This document shows positions 1 to 6,452 of a DNA stretch of 7,875 nucleotides, one piece after another. The first letter of the stretch is position 1. The number at the start of each line of letters is the position of its first letter. The notes under the pieces were generated by a model. It ran no database searches and had not been told where the DNA came from. It saw only the letters and a list, made by a program, of their open reading frames with translations. A program made the translations under genes and the position numbers. Source of the stretch: Verrucomicrobiota bacterium (GTDB lineage Bacteria > Verrucomicrobiota > Verrucomicrobiia > Verrucomicrobiales > DEV007); NCBI GenBank assembly GCA_020630835.1, contig JAHDIL010000014.1:4536-12410 (forward strand), written 5' to 3'.

Positions 1-46
1 GGAGCTAGCGGTGGCTGGTGAGAGCAGGCTCAAGTCTTGGCGCTTT

Positions 47-78
47 CCAGTCTCTCGGCTTGCAGGCCGAGAGACTGG
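47..78. repeat. Perfect 13-bp inverted repeat (strong hairpin)
   Basis: The arm CCAGTCTCTCGGC (47-59) is matched exactly by its reverse complement (66-78), leaving a 6-nt loop, so either strand can fold into a very stable hairpin. Neither side is followed by a proper T tract: the plus strand continues GAGAGTTACG and the minus strand continues AAAG. It therefore lacks the classical form of an intrinsic terminator. It may still mark the 3' end of a gene lying left of the window, since a frame-1 stop sits at 19-21, or it may protect an RNA end. Confidence 0.6.
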
Positions 79-176
79 AGAGTTACGCGCACTGGCGGGG
101 GGGGGAGTTACTTTTCAAGGCCTGGCTCTTGGCCGGGTCTATCAGGTTAAGTAGTTGAAGATCACTGCTCCCCGCC

Positions 177-223
177 CACGCGCATTTTTGCCAAAGCCGG
201 GCAACCTGAGTGCGTGAATTTTT
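177..223 (+). terminator. Possible weak intrinsic terminator
   Basis: An outer 5-bp stem (CACGC 177-181 with GCGTG 212-216) encloses an inner 5-bp stem (TTGCC 188-192 with GGCAA 200-204, loop of 7 nt). It is followed directly by AATTTTT (217-223). Hairpin plus T run is the layout of an intrinsic terminator, but the stems are short and interrupted, so this is a tentative call. It would end a transcript entering from the left or act within the leuB leader. Confidence 0.22.
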
Positions 224-388
224 GTGCTCATTATGTCTGGTTTTTCTTTCGCGATTTCTGCTTAGGGATGGATGTTTTTCATTCTTTGTGCCGTTTAGAA
301 ATTTGCCGGATTTTTACTAGTGGCAATCACACGTGCTCCCGCCTGATTGGCTCCCTAGGCGATGTTGCCAAGGTTTCTTGTCTCCGGA

Positions 389-405
389 CCATTGGTGTCC
401 AATGG
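389..405. repeat. 7-bp inverted repeat in the leuB leader
   Basis: CCATTGG (389-395) and CCAATGG (399-405) are perfect reverse complements separated by TGT. The symmetry could be a small RNA hairpin in the leuB leader or a dimeric regulator-binding site. No T tract follows. A second, weaker repeat (GATGGA 474-479 with TCCATC 488-493) lies further towards leuB. Confidence 0.35.
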
Positions 406-582
406 GAGCCCTGATTTGGAGTTTACGCCTCCTTTGCTAGTTCTTCTGAAGTTCAGCCAAGTGAGAGCCGCTAGATGGAGGAAAAATTCCATCAGTGAAT
501 TATCTCGTGAGAGGCTCTTTTGCTTTCGAAATGAGACTTTCGCCTTGCACGGAGTGGCATGCTCTATTTTATCTCACCCCAT

Positions 583-1689
583 ATGAGCACAACATGCAAG
601 ATAGCCGTTTTGGCAGGTGATGGAATTGGACCAGAGGTAATGGACGTAGCCCTCCGAGTCCTGGATCGTGTAGCGGAGCAGCATGAGCTCAGTCTTGAGC
701 TGGATCACCAACTCGTCGGTGGTGCCGCCCATGATGCAACGGGAAGCCCGTTGCCTTCTGCTACTATTGAGGCCTGCGAGAGGGCAGATGCCATTCTCTT
801 CGGGTCCGTTGGGGGACCAAAGTGGGAGAATCTACCTCCTGATGAGCAACCGGAGCGTGGAGCACTGCTCCCGCTAAGGAAACATTTTGGCCTTTTTGCT
901 AATTTGCGTCCAGCTGTCTGTTTTCCGGCTTTGACTCATGCTTCCCCGATCAAGCAAGATCGGGTAGAAGGGGGCTTTGATGTGCTCTGTGTTCGCGAGC
1001 TTACGGGAGGGATCTACTTCGGGTCACCAAAGGGCATTGAAGAGAGAGAAGGACAAAGAGTTGCGCTAGACACCATGGTCTACAGTGAGGCGGAAATCGA
1101 GCGCATTGCACATGTGGCCTTCATCTCAGCCCAGCAACGGTCGAAGCGTGTTACTTCGATCGATAAGGCTAATGTTCTGCAGAATGGCGTTCTCTGGCGC
1201 GAGGTCGTGTGCCGTGTAGCTGAGTCCTATCCAGATGTGCAGCTCGACCACCTTTACGTAGATAATGCAGCAATGCAGCTGTTGGCGCGGCCTCGTGATT
1301 TCGACACCGTCCTGGCTCCGAATCTTTTTGGAGATATTCTCAGTGATGAGATGGCTATGATTGCTGGATCATTGGGCATGCTCTCTAGCGCCAGTCTTGG
1401 AGAAAGCAAAGGTGACGGACTTTATTATGGTATGTATGAGCCGAGTGGGGGTAGCGCGCCTGACATCGCGGGGCAAGGGATCGCTAACCCTATCGCCCAG
1501 ATCCTTTCGGCAGCCATGCTTTTGCGCTACAGTTTTGGCCTTGATGCCCCGGCTTCGGCCATTGAGACCGCGGTGAAGGCTGTTATAGATGACGGCCTGA
1601 GAACAGGGGACATTTTTACCGGTGCTGACGGAGAAACCAAAGTAAATACTGCCGAAATGGGAGCCGCTATCATCTCGAAACTAGGTTGA
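583..1689 (+). CDS. leuB: 3-isopropylmalate dehydrogenase
   Basis: This enzyme oxidatively decarboxylates (2R,3S)-3-isopropylmalate with NAD+ to 4-methyl-2-oxopentanoate, the third dedicated step of leucine synthesis, in the cytoplasm. The 368-residue product has the usual family length and covers the whole fold. Visible landmarks are the N-terminal AGDGIGPEV (11-19), substrate arginines R99, R109 and R138 in RELTGG (138-143), Y145, K195, and the metal-binding aspartates D227, D251 and D255 (NLFGDILSD). The NAD-binding loop reads [18 protein letters not shown] (286-303), with glycine where many homologues have histidine (EPIHGSAPD), a known natural variant. I chose ATG 583 because [16 protein letters not shown] aligns with the normal family N-terminus. 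An in-frame ATG at 559, preceded by GGAG at 551-554, would add eight residues. At 583 there is no Shine-Dalgarno, but the TGA of a small upstream ORF overlaps this ATG. It is the first gene of a tight operon with pyrF and pyrE. Confidence 0.96.
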   Translation: MSTTCKIAVLAGDGIGPEVMDVALRVLDRVAEQHELSLELDHQLVGGAAHDATGSPLPSATIEACERADAILFGSVGGPKWENLPPDEQPERGALLPLRKHFGLFANLRPAVCFPALTHASPIKQDRVEGGFDVLCVRELTGGIYFGSPKGIEEREGQRVALDTMVYSEAEIERIAHVAFISAQQRSKRVTSIDKANVLQNGVLWREVVCRVAESYPDVQLDHLYVDNAAMQLLARPRDFDTVLAPNLFGDILSDEMAMIAGSLGMLSSASLGESKGDGLYYGMYEPSGGSAPDIAGQGIANPIAQILSAAMLLRYSFGLDAPASAIETAVKAVIDDGLRTGDIFTGADGETKVNTAEMGAAIISKLG

Positions 1690-1691
1690 TC

Positions 1692-2471
1692 ATGATTGTG
1701 CCTAGCTATGCGGATCGATTGGCCGCCCGTATCAGTCATACTGGTAGCGGCTTATGTGTGGGGATTGATCCACGTCCCGACAAACATGCGAACTTGCAGG
1801 AGATGGAAAAATTCTGTCTCAATGTTATAGCTGAGACCGAAGAGCTTGCCGCCGCCTTCAAGCCTAATGCGGCCTACTTCGAGGCGATGGGATCAGCAGG
1901 TTATGCTGTTCTTGAGCGAATCATTGAGGTTATGAAAAGGACAGGTATTCCTATCATTCTCGATGCTAAGCGCGGCGATATTGGCACGACACAAGAGCAC
2001 TACGCGAAAGGATATTTTGGTCTTTGGGATGTTGATGCGGTAACACTGAGTCCTTACATGGGCTTCGACTCGGTCGAGCCGTTTCTAGGTTATGAGGGGA
2101 AGTGCGTGTATCTGTTAGGTGTCACATCAAATGCAGGCGCCGCTGATTTGGAGTTGCATGATTTGAAGGCAGAAGGGCGCAAAGTTTTTGAGCTTGTCGG
2201 CGACATGGCTGAGCGCGGTGAATCCGGCCAGATTGGGATGGTTCTAGGACTAACGAATGCCACTGAGGATATCCTTGCTCGCTTGCCGGATGTTCCCCTA
2301 CTTATTCCTGGATTAGGAGCGCAGGGGGGGGATGTTTCCGCCTTGCAGGGGGAAAGCCGAGCCGCGCCTAGTGTGATTAACGTGTCGCGTGGTATTCTTT
2401 ATAGCGACGAAAAACCAACAATCCGCGAAAGAGCGAAATTTTATGCAGACGAAATTGCCAAAGTCATCTGA
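1692..2471 (+). CDS. pyrF: Orotidine 5'-phosphate decarboxylase (long, type 2 form)
   Basis: It converts orotidine 5'-monophosphate to UMP and CO2, the final step of de novo pyrimidine synthesis, in the cytoplasm. The 259-residue TIM-barrel protein carries the catalytic Asp-Lys-Asp array in DAKRGDIGTT (91-100; D91, K93, D96), an upstream lysine in FKPN (56-59), the phosphate-binding segment PGLGAQGGD (206-214) and SRGILY (232-237). The length and these motif variants match the longer PyrF subfamily rather than the short E. coli-like form. ATG 1692 lies 2 nt after the leuB stop; a TTG at 1686 would add only two residues and overlap leuB. A weak AGG (1683-1685) lies 6 nt before the ATG, so translation is probably coupled to leuB. 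The 3' end overlaps pyrE. Confidence 0.96.
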   Translation: MIVPSYADRLAARISHTGSGLCVGIDPRPDKHANLQEMEKFCLNVIAETEELAAAFKPNAAYFEAMGSAGYAVLERIIEVMKRTGIPIILDAKRGDIGTTQEHYAKGYFGLWDVDAVTLSPYMGFDSVEPFLGYEGKCVYLLGVTSNAGAADLELHDLKAEGRKVFELVGDMAERGESGQIGMVLGLTNATEDILARLPDVPLLIPGLGAQGGDVSALQGESRAAPSVINVSRGILYSDEKPTIRERAKFYADEIAKVI

Positions 2472-3042
2472 AGAGACTATCGAGCTACTCAAAGGTTATG
2501 GGGCCGTGGAGGAGGGGCATTTCGTCCTCGCCAGCGGAAAGCACTCTCAATACTACGTGAAAAAGGGTAAGCTGGTGCAGCACCCTTTTGAGCTACAGCA
2601 GATGATTGATCAGTGTGTGCCGGCGCTTGAACAGTTGGGGGATATTGACGTCGTCCTCAGTCCGGCCATGGGTGGAGTTCCAGTAGGGCAGCAGGTGGGC
2701 CTAGCCACCAGGGCTCGAACTATTTACGCTGAGCGCAACCCGGACACTAACGAGCTGGAGCTCAAGAGGGGATTTGAGATAAATAAGGGAGAGCGTCTTC
2801 TGCTCGTGGAAGATGTTATCACAACAGGTGGGACTTTGTTAGAGCTGACCGATTTCATCGAAAGCCAAGGCGGTGAGGTCGCTGGCGTCTTTGTCGTCGT
2901 CAATCGTTCTGGTAAGGTCACCGTGGGTGACTATCCTGTTGTCTCCTGTATGGAGGTGCAATTTCCAGTCTATGAATCGGATGCCGTGCCTGAATTCCTA
3001 CAAGCGGTCCCCGCTGTTCGTCCTGGAACGAAAAAGGTGTGA
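2443..3042 (+). CDS. pyrE: Orotate phosphoribosyltransferase
   Basis: It joins orotate and PRPP to make orotidine 5'-monophosphate, the substrate of the neighbouring pyrF product, so the two genes encode consecutive steps. The product is 199 residues, normal for the family. The type I phosphoribosyltransferase PRPP loop is clear at LLLVEDVITTGGT (119-131), with the acidic pair E123-D124. The N-terminal segment FVLASGKHSQYYVKKGKL (27-44) is the orotate-binding region, and SPAMGGVPVG (73-82) is also typical. I chose ATG 2443; an in-frame start at 2389 would add 18 residues that merely read the pyrF end in another frame. The chosen start lies 29 nt inside pyrF. A weak purine stretch GAAAGAG (2427-2433) precedes it by 9 nt, so translational coupling is likely. 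Confidence 0.95.
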   Translation: MQTKLPKSSEETIELLKGYGAVEEGHFVLASGKHSQYYVKKGKLVQHPFELQQMIDQCVPALEQLGDIDVVLSPAMGGVPVGQQVGLATRARTIYAERNPDTNELELKRGFEINKGERLLLVEDVITTGGTLLELTDFIESQGGEVAGVFVVVNRSGKVTVGDYPVVSCMEVQFPVYESDAVPEFLQAVPAVRPGTKKV

Positions 3043-3048
3043 TCTAAG

Positions 3049-3064
3049 CCTCGCATAAGCGAGG
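3049..3064 (+). repeat. Short hairpin just after pyrE
   Basis: CCTCGC (3049-3054) and GCGAGG (3059-3064) form a 6-bp stem with a 4-nt ATAA loop, starting 6 nt after the pyrE stop codon. No T run follows, so it does not look like a full intrinsic terminator. It could stabilise the 3' end of the leuB-pyrF-pyrE message. Confidence 0.35.
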
Positions 3065-3080
3065 ATAGGCGACTTGTCTG

Positions 3081-3120
3081 CCGGCGCGATGAATTCTCCG
3101 AAGGAGGCCGGTTCCCCTTT
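3081..3120 (+). terminator. Bulged hairpin with T-rich tail, pyrE-cinA gap
   Basis: CCGGC (3081-3085) pairs with GCCGG (3107-3111). Immediately inside the right arm, CTCC (3096-3099) pairs with GGAG (3103-3106) around a GAA loop, leaving a 10-nt bulge (3086-3095) on the left side. The sequence after it, TTCCCCTTT (3112-3120), is pyrimidine-rich but has only short T runs. It could be a weak terminator between pyrE and cinA. The right arm also contains AAGGAGG (3101-3107), a perfect Shine-Dalgarno-like sequence, but it lies 28 nt before the cinA ATG with no start codon at the normal distance. Confidence 0.3.
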
Positions 3121-3135
3121 TCCATAAGCCTCTGC

Positions 3136-4386
3136 ATGAGAATAGAAGTCATCAACACGGGTTCCGAACTACTCCTGGGAAAAGTCGTTAACACGCACGT
3201 AGCTTTCTTGGGAGAGGAGCTTTTCGAGTTGGGGCTTCGCCTACAACGTCAAGTGACTATTCCTGATGGTGATATCATACGAGACGTCGTCCAGGACTCA
3301 TTCTCCCGATCTGATGTCGTCTTTATTACAGGCGGGCTTGGCCCCACTTCTGACGATATCACAAGAGATGTTGTTGCGGACCTGTTAGGAAGAGAGCTGA
3401 TCGTCGATCAGGATGTTTTGGTGGGCTTGGAAAAATATTTTTCTTCTCGAGGTATTAGTAAGAGCAGGCTAAATGACAAACAAGCTGAAGTCCCTGAAGG
3501 GGCAGAGGTCTTGCACAATCCCCACGGAACTGCTCCTGGGCTCTATATTCCTGCGGCAGAGAAAGGCTCTGAAGCGACACCTCACGTTTTCTTGTTACCT
3601 GGGCCACCTAGAGAGTTGCGCCCCATGTATCAGTCTGAGGTTCGGCCTCGTTTAGCGTCCCTGCTGAGCAGAGTAGGAGGTGTGCCTATTGTGCAGAACT
3701 TCCGAATCTACGGCGTGGGCGAGTCTAGTTTGGCTGATGCTATCGAGCCGGAGCTCCTGAAAGATCACTCCAATCTTGAGATAGGCTATTGCGCACGGCT
3801 TGGTGAGGTAGATCTGCGCTTGATAGGCGCTGCAGAGGACGTGGTATCTGCGTCTGCCATAGTGCGGGCTCGTTACTCAGATGACATCGTCAGTGAGAGC
3901 GAGGAGTCTCTGCCCGAGGTTCTCGTTCGGCTTCTTAGAAGAAATGAAGAGATCGTTTCTTTTGCTGAGAGTTGCACGGGTGGTCTTATCGCGCATACTC
4001 TGACTCAAGCATCTGGTGCGAGCGCTGTATTTGGCTCGGGCTTTATAACCTACGCCAATGAGGCGAAAATGCAGCTTGTCGGCGTAAAGTCGTTAACTTT
4101 GAACGATCACGGTGCCGTCAGCGCACAAGTCGCGAAGGAAATGGCCGAAGGATGCCTCCAGGTTTCTGGAGCCGATCATGCGCTTGCTGTTACGGGTATT
4201 GCTGGCCCCGATGGTGGCAGCGAGGAAAAGCCCGTGGGAACTGTCTACCTTGCTATCGCTAGCAGGGGACTTGAAACTTTTGTGAAAAAGCATTTTCACC
4301 CGTCGGATCGGATTAGTTTTCAGCAGCGGATTACCCGGCTCGGGCTGGACCTGCTCCGTCGCCGTATTCAGGGGCTGCTCGGTTGA
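3136..4386 (+). CDS. cinA: CinA family protein (MoCF-like domain + PncC-type deamidase)
   Basis: The 416-residue product has the classic two-domain CinA layout. The N-terminal domain (about 1-170) resembles the molybdopterin-binding MoaB/MoCF fold, with NTGSELLLGKVVNTH (7-21) and ITGGLGPTSDDIT (64-76); in characterised CinA proteins this half is linked to ADP-ribose pyrophosphatase activity. The C-terminal domain (about 255-416) is a nicotinamide-nucleotide amidohydrolase (PncC), with AESCTGGLIAHTLTQ (277-291) and GIAGPDGGSEEKPVGTVY (354-371). The family converts NMN back to nicotinic acid mononucleotide and may clean up damaged nucleotides; the historical name refers to competence induction in other bacteria, and nothing here indicates that role. 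ATG 3136 gives the canonical start MRIEVINTGSELL but has no nearby Shine-Dalgarno. It may be read through from pyrE or have its own promoter. Its 3' end overlaps the convergent reverse gene by 19 nt. Confidence 0.94.
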   Translation: MRIEVINTGSELLLGKVVNTHVAFLGEELFELGLRLQRQVTIPDGDIIRDVVQDSFSRSDVVFITGGLGPTSDDITRDVVADLLGRELIVDQDVLVGLEKYFSSRGISKSRLNDKQAEVPEGAEVLHNPHGTAPGLYIPAAEKGSEATPHVFLLPGPPRELRPMYQSEVRPRLASLLSRVGGVPIVQNFRIYGVGESSLADAIEPELLKDHSNLEIGYCARLGEVDLRLIGAAEDVVSASAIVRARYSDDIVSESEESLPEVLVRLLRRNEEIVSFAESCTGGLIAHTLTQASGASAVFGSGFITYANEAKMQLVGVKSLTLNDHGAVSAQVAKEMAEGCLQVSGADHALAVTGIAGPDGGSEEKPVGTVYLAIASRGLETFVKKHFHPSDRISFQQRITRLGLDLLRRRIQGLLG

Positions 4387-5552
4387 GCCGCACCAGCTGA
4401 TTCGTGAGCGTTCGGTTCTGCCTCCTCCAAGCGAGGTGCTACGGCTAGGATTAGGACTTCTGGAAGGTCCTCCGTCTCTTGATTCTTACGGAGGCTTGGG
4501 ATGATTCGTTCGGCCGATACACCGGCTTCCACGAGAGCTGCTTTTACCCGGTCAAGCCGGCGTTCCATCTGATATTCTTCCAGAGCTGGTCGGGCGCCTT
4601 TAGACGGGATCGCATGCAATTGGATGGGCGTTTCCCCCCAGTCTGTGCTAGCGAAAATCGGGGCTACCTCGCGCAGCGCCTGCTCGGAATCAACGACAAG
4701 CTTGTCCGAGTTCTTGCGAAATTTTGCACAAAAAAGCGCTTCCGGCTTTTCTTCAACTGGCCTTGCTCGAGTGGTTTGAGGGCTTTTCTCGATGGAGTTT
4801 GTGGAAGATTTCGGCTGGTTCCGCTTCCATGACAGAAAATTTAAGCGACGCCACGGAGACTTTTTAGACTTTCCGTCGGTTGCGTCCAAAGGTGCCATCT
4901 CCTCAAATGATGTCTTCTGTAGATAGCTAATCCACTTATCGGGTGCGAGGCCTGCTAGCGCAATTGAGCGTTCGTCTATTAGATTTGTTGGATTAGCCAC
5001 CGGGATCGTGACAAGCGGGCCAACTGGGCTTGTCGACGCGTCCTGATCGGGTAGGTAGTGCAAAAGATCTTCAGTTGGCACTAGGCAGACACGGTCATGG
5101 ATCGGACGGTTCCGGATCAATGGTTGAAGCCTTACGCGCAGAGCCGAGAGTGACACAGGACTGTCGGTGAGGCCTTCGATGATGATGTGCTCAGGAAAAA
5201 AAGTGATTCTACCATTTGCGATTGATACGGAGAGTTCAGATAACACGCTGCGCAGCTCTAGGATATCGGGCATCCAGGAATCTGCGCTGTAGGAAAATTC
5301 TTCCCCTTTGAAAACTTTGCTGTCAGGGCGAATTTCGCGCAGTAGAGCGACTAGCTCGGTAGCCGTCTCTTTGTTTGGCAATTCGCCGAAGACTGTAACA
5401 ACGCCTGGCCGGAAAGAGAAGCCCAGCTGAACGGTTGACGTGTCGATACCCTTGCCAGGATCCGGTTCAGGACTGGCGAAACAGCCATTGGCGAACACCA
5501 TGATGGTTGCCATGAGGACGCTAGACTCTTTGACTGACTTGGGAATAAGCAC
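4368..5552 (-). CDS. Exported protein with BON-like and OmpA-like regions
   Basis: A 394-residue protein I cannot assign to a named gene. The N-terminus has lysines K5 and K8, a hydrophobic stretch (about 11-26) and a possible signal peptidase cut after CFA (24-26). ANGC (21-24) is a poor lipobox, so lipoprotein status is uncertain. Residues about 40-147 contain two segments resembling BON repeats (VVTVFGELPNKETATELVALL at 51-71 and ITFFPEHIIIEGLTDSP at 116-132). Residues about 225-268 form a basic, Ser/Lys-rich linker. The C-terminus (about 270-373) looks like a divergent OmpA-like peptidoglycan-binding domain, ending in the typical helix ERRLDRVKAALVEAGVSAERI (330-350), though the usual N-x-x-LS-x-x-RA motif is degraded. 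I chose GTG 5552 because it supplies a proper signal-peptide n-region; ATG 5513 or 5501 would lose the charged residues. An envelope role is inferred. Confidence 0.72.
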   Translation of the reverse strand: MLIPKSVKESSVLMATIMVFANGCFASPEPDPGKGIDTSTVQLGFSFRPGVVTVFGELPNKETATELVALLREIRPDSKVFKGEEFSYSADSWMPDILELRSVLSELSVSIANGRITFFPEHIIIEGLTDSPVSLSALRVRLQPLIRNRPIHDRVCLVPTEDLLHYLPDQDASTSPVGPLVTIPVANPTNLIDERSIALAGLAPDKWISYLQKTSFEEMAPLDATDGKSKKSPWRRLNFLSWKRNQPKSSTNSIEKSPQTTRARPVEEKPEALFCAKFRKNSDKLVVDSEQALREVAPIFASTDWGETPIQLHAIPSKGARPALEEYQMERRLDRVKAALVEAGVSAERIIPSLRKNQETEDLPEVLILAVAPRLEEAEPNAHESAGAAQPSSP

Positions 5553-5665
5553 GCTACCGTTTACGACAGATTTGAGGGAATTTCAATATGGGGCAAAGGC
5601 GATAGGACCGTAGTCACCTCGTATGCGTGAGTGTCGGTGACAGATGGGCTGAGCTAGGGGTGGTT
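5553..5665. promoter_or_regulatory. Divergent intergenic region, probable promoters both ways
   Basis: These 113 nt separate the starts of two divergently transcribed exported-protein genes and should hold a promoter for each. On the reverse strand, TTGAAA (plus positions 5581-5586) and TAAACG (5558-5563) are 17 nt apart. The -35 is good and the -10 is poor, and this pair would place the transcript start almost at the GTG, so it is only a candidate. I see no convincing forward-strand promoter and no strong inverted repeat for a regulator. Confidence 0.35.
5656..5660 (+). promoter_or_regulatory. Ribosome-binding site fixing the DUF1080 gene start
   Basis: AGGGG lies 5 nt before the ATG at 5666, a normal spacing. 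It favours this start over the in-frame GTG at 5627, which would put 13 polar residues before the signal peptide. It is one of the few good Shine-Dalgarno-like sequences in the window. Confidence 0.55.
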
Positions 5666-6379
5666 ATGAGGTTACTATCCGCTCTTATCCTGTTGGCGTT
5701 CTCGCCGTTTTTACCAAGTGCTGAACGCGCGAAAATAAACCTCTTGGCAGTTCCGCTGTCTGAGAACTTTTTCTATGAGCCTTCAGTTTGGAGCCTTACG
5801 GACGGCATTTTGCGAGGCGGCAGTGAGAGGGAGAAGGTGAAGCGGAACTGGTTTATCACGACAAAAGAATCCTTTGAGAATTTCGAGCTAGAGATGTGGA
5901 TTCGCTGTCATGGTGACCCGAAGCTGGGAATGATTAACGGTGGAATTCAGGTTCGAAGCGCATTGATTAAGGATGATCACGTGGCTGGCTATCAAGTAGA
6001 TTGTGGCCAAAATTGGTTTGGAGCCCTTTACGATGAACATCGTCGCAAACTTCTCACGCGAGGGCTCGACCCCGAGGGGATAGAATCGCACCTCAACGTT
6101 TTTGGCTGGAACCATTATCGCATTGTTGCAGACGGCTTGCGCATCCGCACATGGATCAATGATCGGCTTGTGACCGACTACATTGAACCTCACCCAGAAG
6201 TAGTCCCTGCAGATGGTCGCATTGCCATACAGGTGCACAGCGGAGGCAATGCGCTCGTCCAAGTGAGGGGTTTGAGTTTGCGGGAACTACCATCGACTAA
6301 AGGCTCCACAAAGTGGGGTGACTTTAATTCGGTAGAGGAGGCCATTGCTGCAGCAAAAGCGCTGGTTAAGGAAAAGTAG
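5666..6379 (+). CDS. Secreted DUF1080 protein (3-keto-disaccharide hydrolase-like domain)
   Basis: The 237-residue product begins with a clear Sec signal peptide (R2, hydrophobic 3-16, likely cut after PSA at 17-19). One DUF1080 domain follows, a concanavalin/LamG-like beta-sandwich. Typical landmarks are FENFELEMWIR (70-80), NGGIQVRS (91-98), VAGYQVDCGQNWFGALYDE (106-124), WNHYRIVADGLRIRTWIND (148-166) and GRIAIQVHSG (184-193). The family name comes from members that cleave 3-keto-glycosides; many others are uncharacterised, so the substrate is unknown and catalytic activity is not shown. The protein is about the minimum size, with only a short alanine/lysine-rich tail (about 223-237) and no attached cytochrome, peptidase or anchor domain. 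ATG 5666 is supported by AGGGG upstream and by the signal peptide it produces. It stands alone, divergent from the BON/OmpA-like gene and convergent with obg, 73 nt away. Confidence 0.85.
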   Translation: MRLLSALILLAFSPFLPSAERAKINLLAVPLSENFFYEPSVWSLTDGILRGGSEREKVKRNWFITTKESFENFELEMWIRCHGDPKLGMINGGIQVRSALIKDDHVAGYQVDCGQNWFGALYDEHRRKLLTRGLDPEGIESHLNVFGWNHYRIVADGLRIRTWINDRLVTDYIEPHPEVVPADGRIAIQVHSGGNALVQVRGLSLRELPSTKGSTKWGDFNSVEEAIAAAKALVKEK

Positions 6380-6452
6380 TCGGGAAGAGAGCCTATTGGA
6401 CCTAGCGGCTGGACGCGGCGAAAGTAAGTGCCCAATGAGGATTGCCTGCAGA

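Larger units (their letters stand above)
1..582. other. Gene-free region upstream of leuB
   Basis: No convincing protein gene is visible here. Frame 1 meets a stop at 19-21 and frame 2 stays open from the window edge to a TAG at 146-148, so the last codons of an upstream gene could lie at the very start, but neither tail is recognisable. Small forward ORFs at 214-414 and 362-586 encode unremarkable peptides with no clear ribosome-binding site. The stretch holds a perfect 13-bp inverted repeat (47-78), a nine-G run (97-105), a nested hairpin followed by a T run (177-223), T-rich sequence at about 217-318, and short inverted repeats at 389-405 and 474-493. The promoter of the leuB operon should lie here, but I could not pick a convincing -35/-10 pair. 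Confidence 0.6.

Noticed and set aside
97..105. Nine-G run, possible phase-variation tract
   Set aside because: It lies outside any supported gene and no promoter elements flank it, so there is nothing for length changes to switch. The eight-G run in pyrF (2324-2331) encodes conserved family residues.
177..216. Resemblance of the GCCAAAGCCGGGCAACC area to riboswitch cores such as c-di-GMP-I
   Set aside because: Only short stretches look similar, and the required helices and tetraloop-receptor arrangement are not visible.
214..414. 66-codon forward ORF in the leuB leader
   Set aside because: No ribosome-binding site, an odd Cys/Phe-rich composition and no resemblance to a known leader or protein.
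4479..4832. 117-codon forward ORF opposite the BON/OmpA-like gene
   Set aside because: It lies wholly antisense to a well-supported exported-protein gene, has no recognisable domain and no ribosome-binding site; it is a shadow of the reverse-strand coding sequence.
5888..6262. 124-codon reverse ORF inside the DUF1080 gene
   Set aside because: It mirrors a clearly recognisable DUF1080 domain on the forward strand and resembles no known protein.
6380..6452. Possible bidirectional terminator between the DUF1080 gene and obg
   Set aside because: Only imperfect pairings were found (CCTATTGG near 6392 with CCAATGAGG near 6432; GTAAG 6424-6428 with CTTAC 6465-6469). They have large loops and no T tract, so I do not call a terminator.
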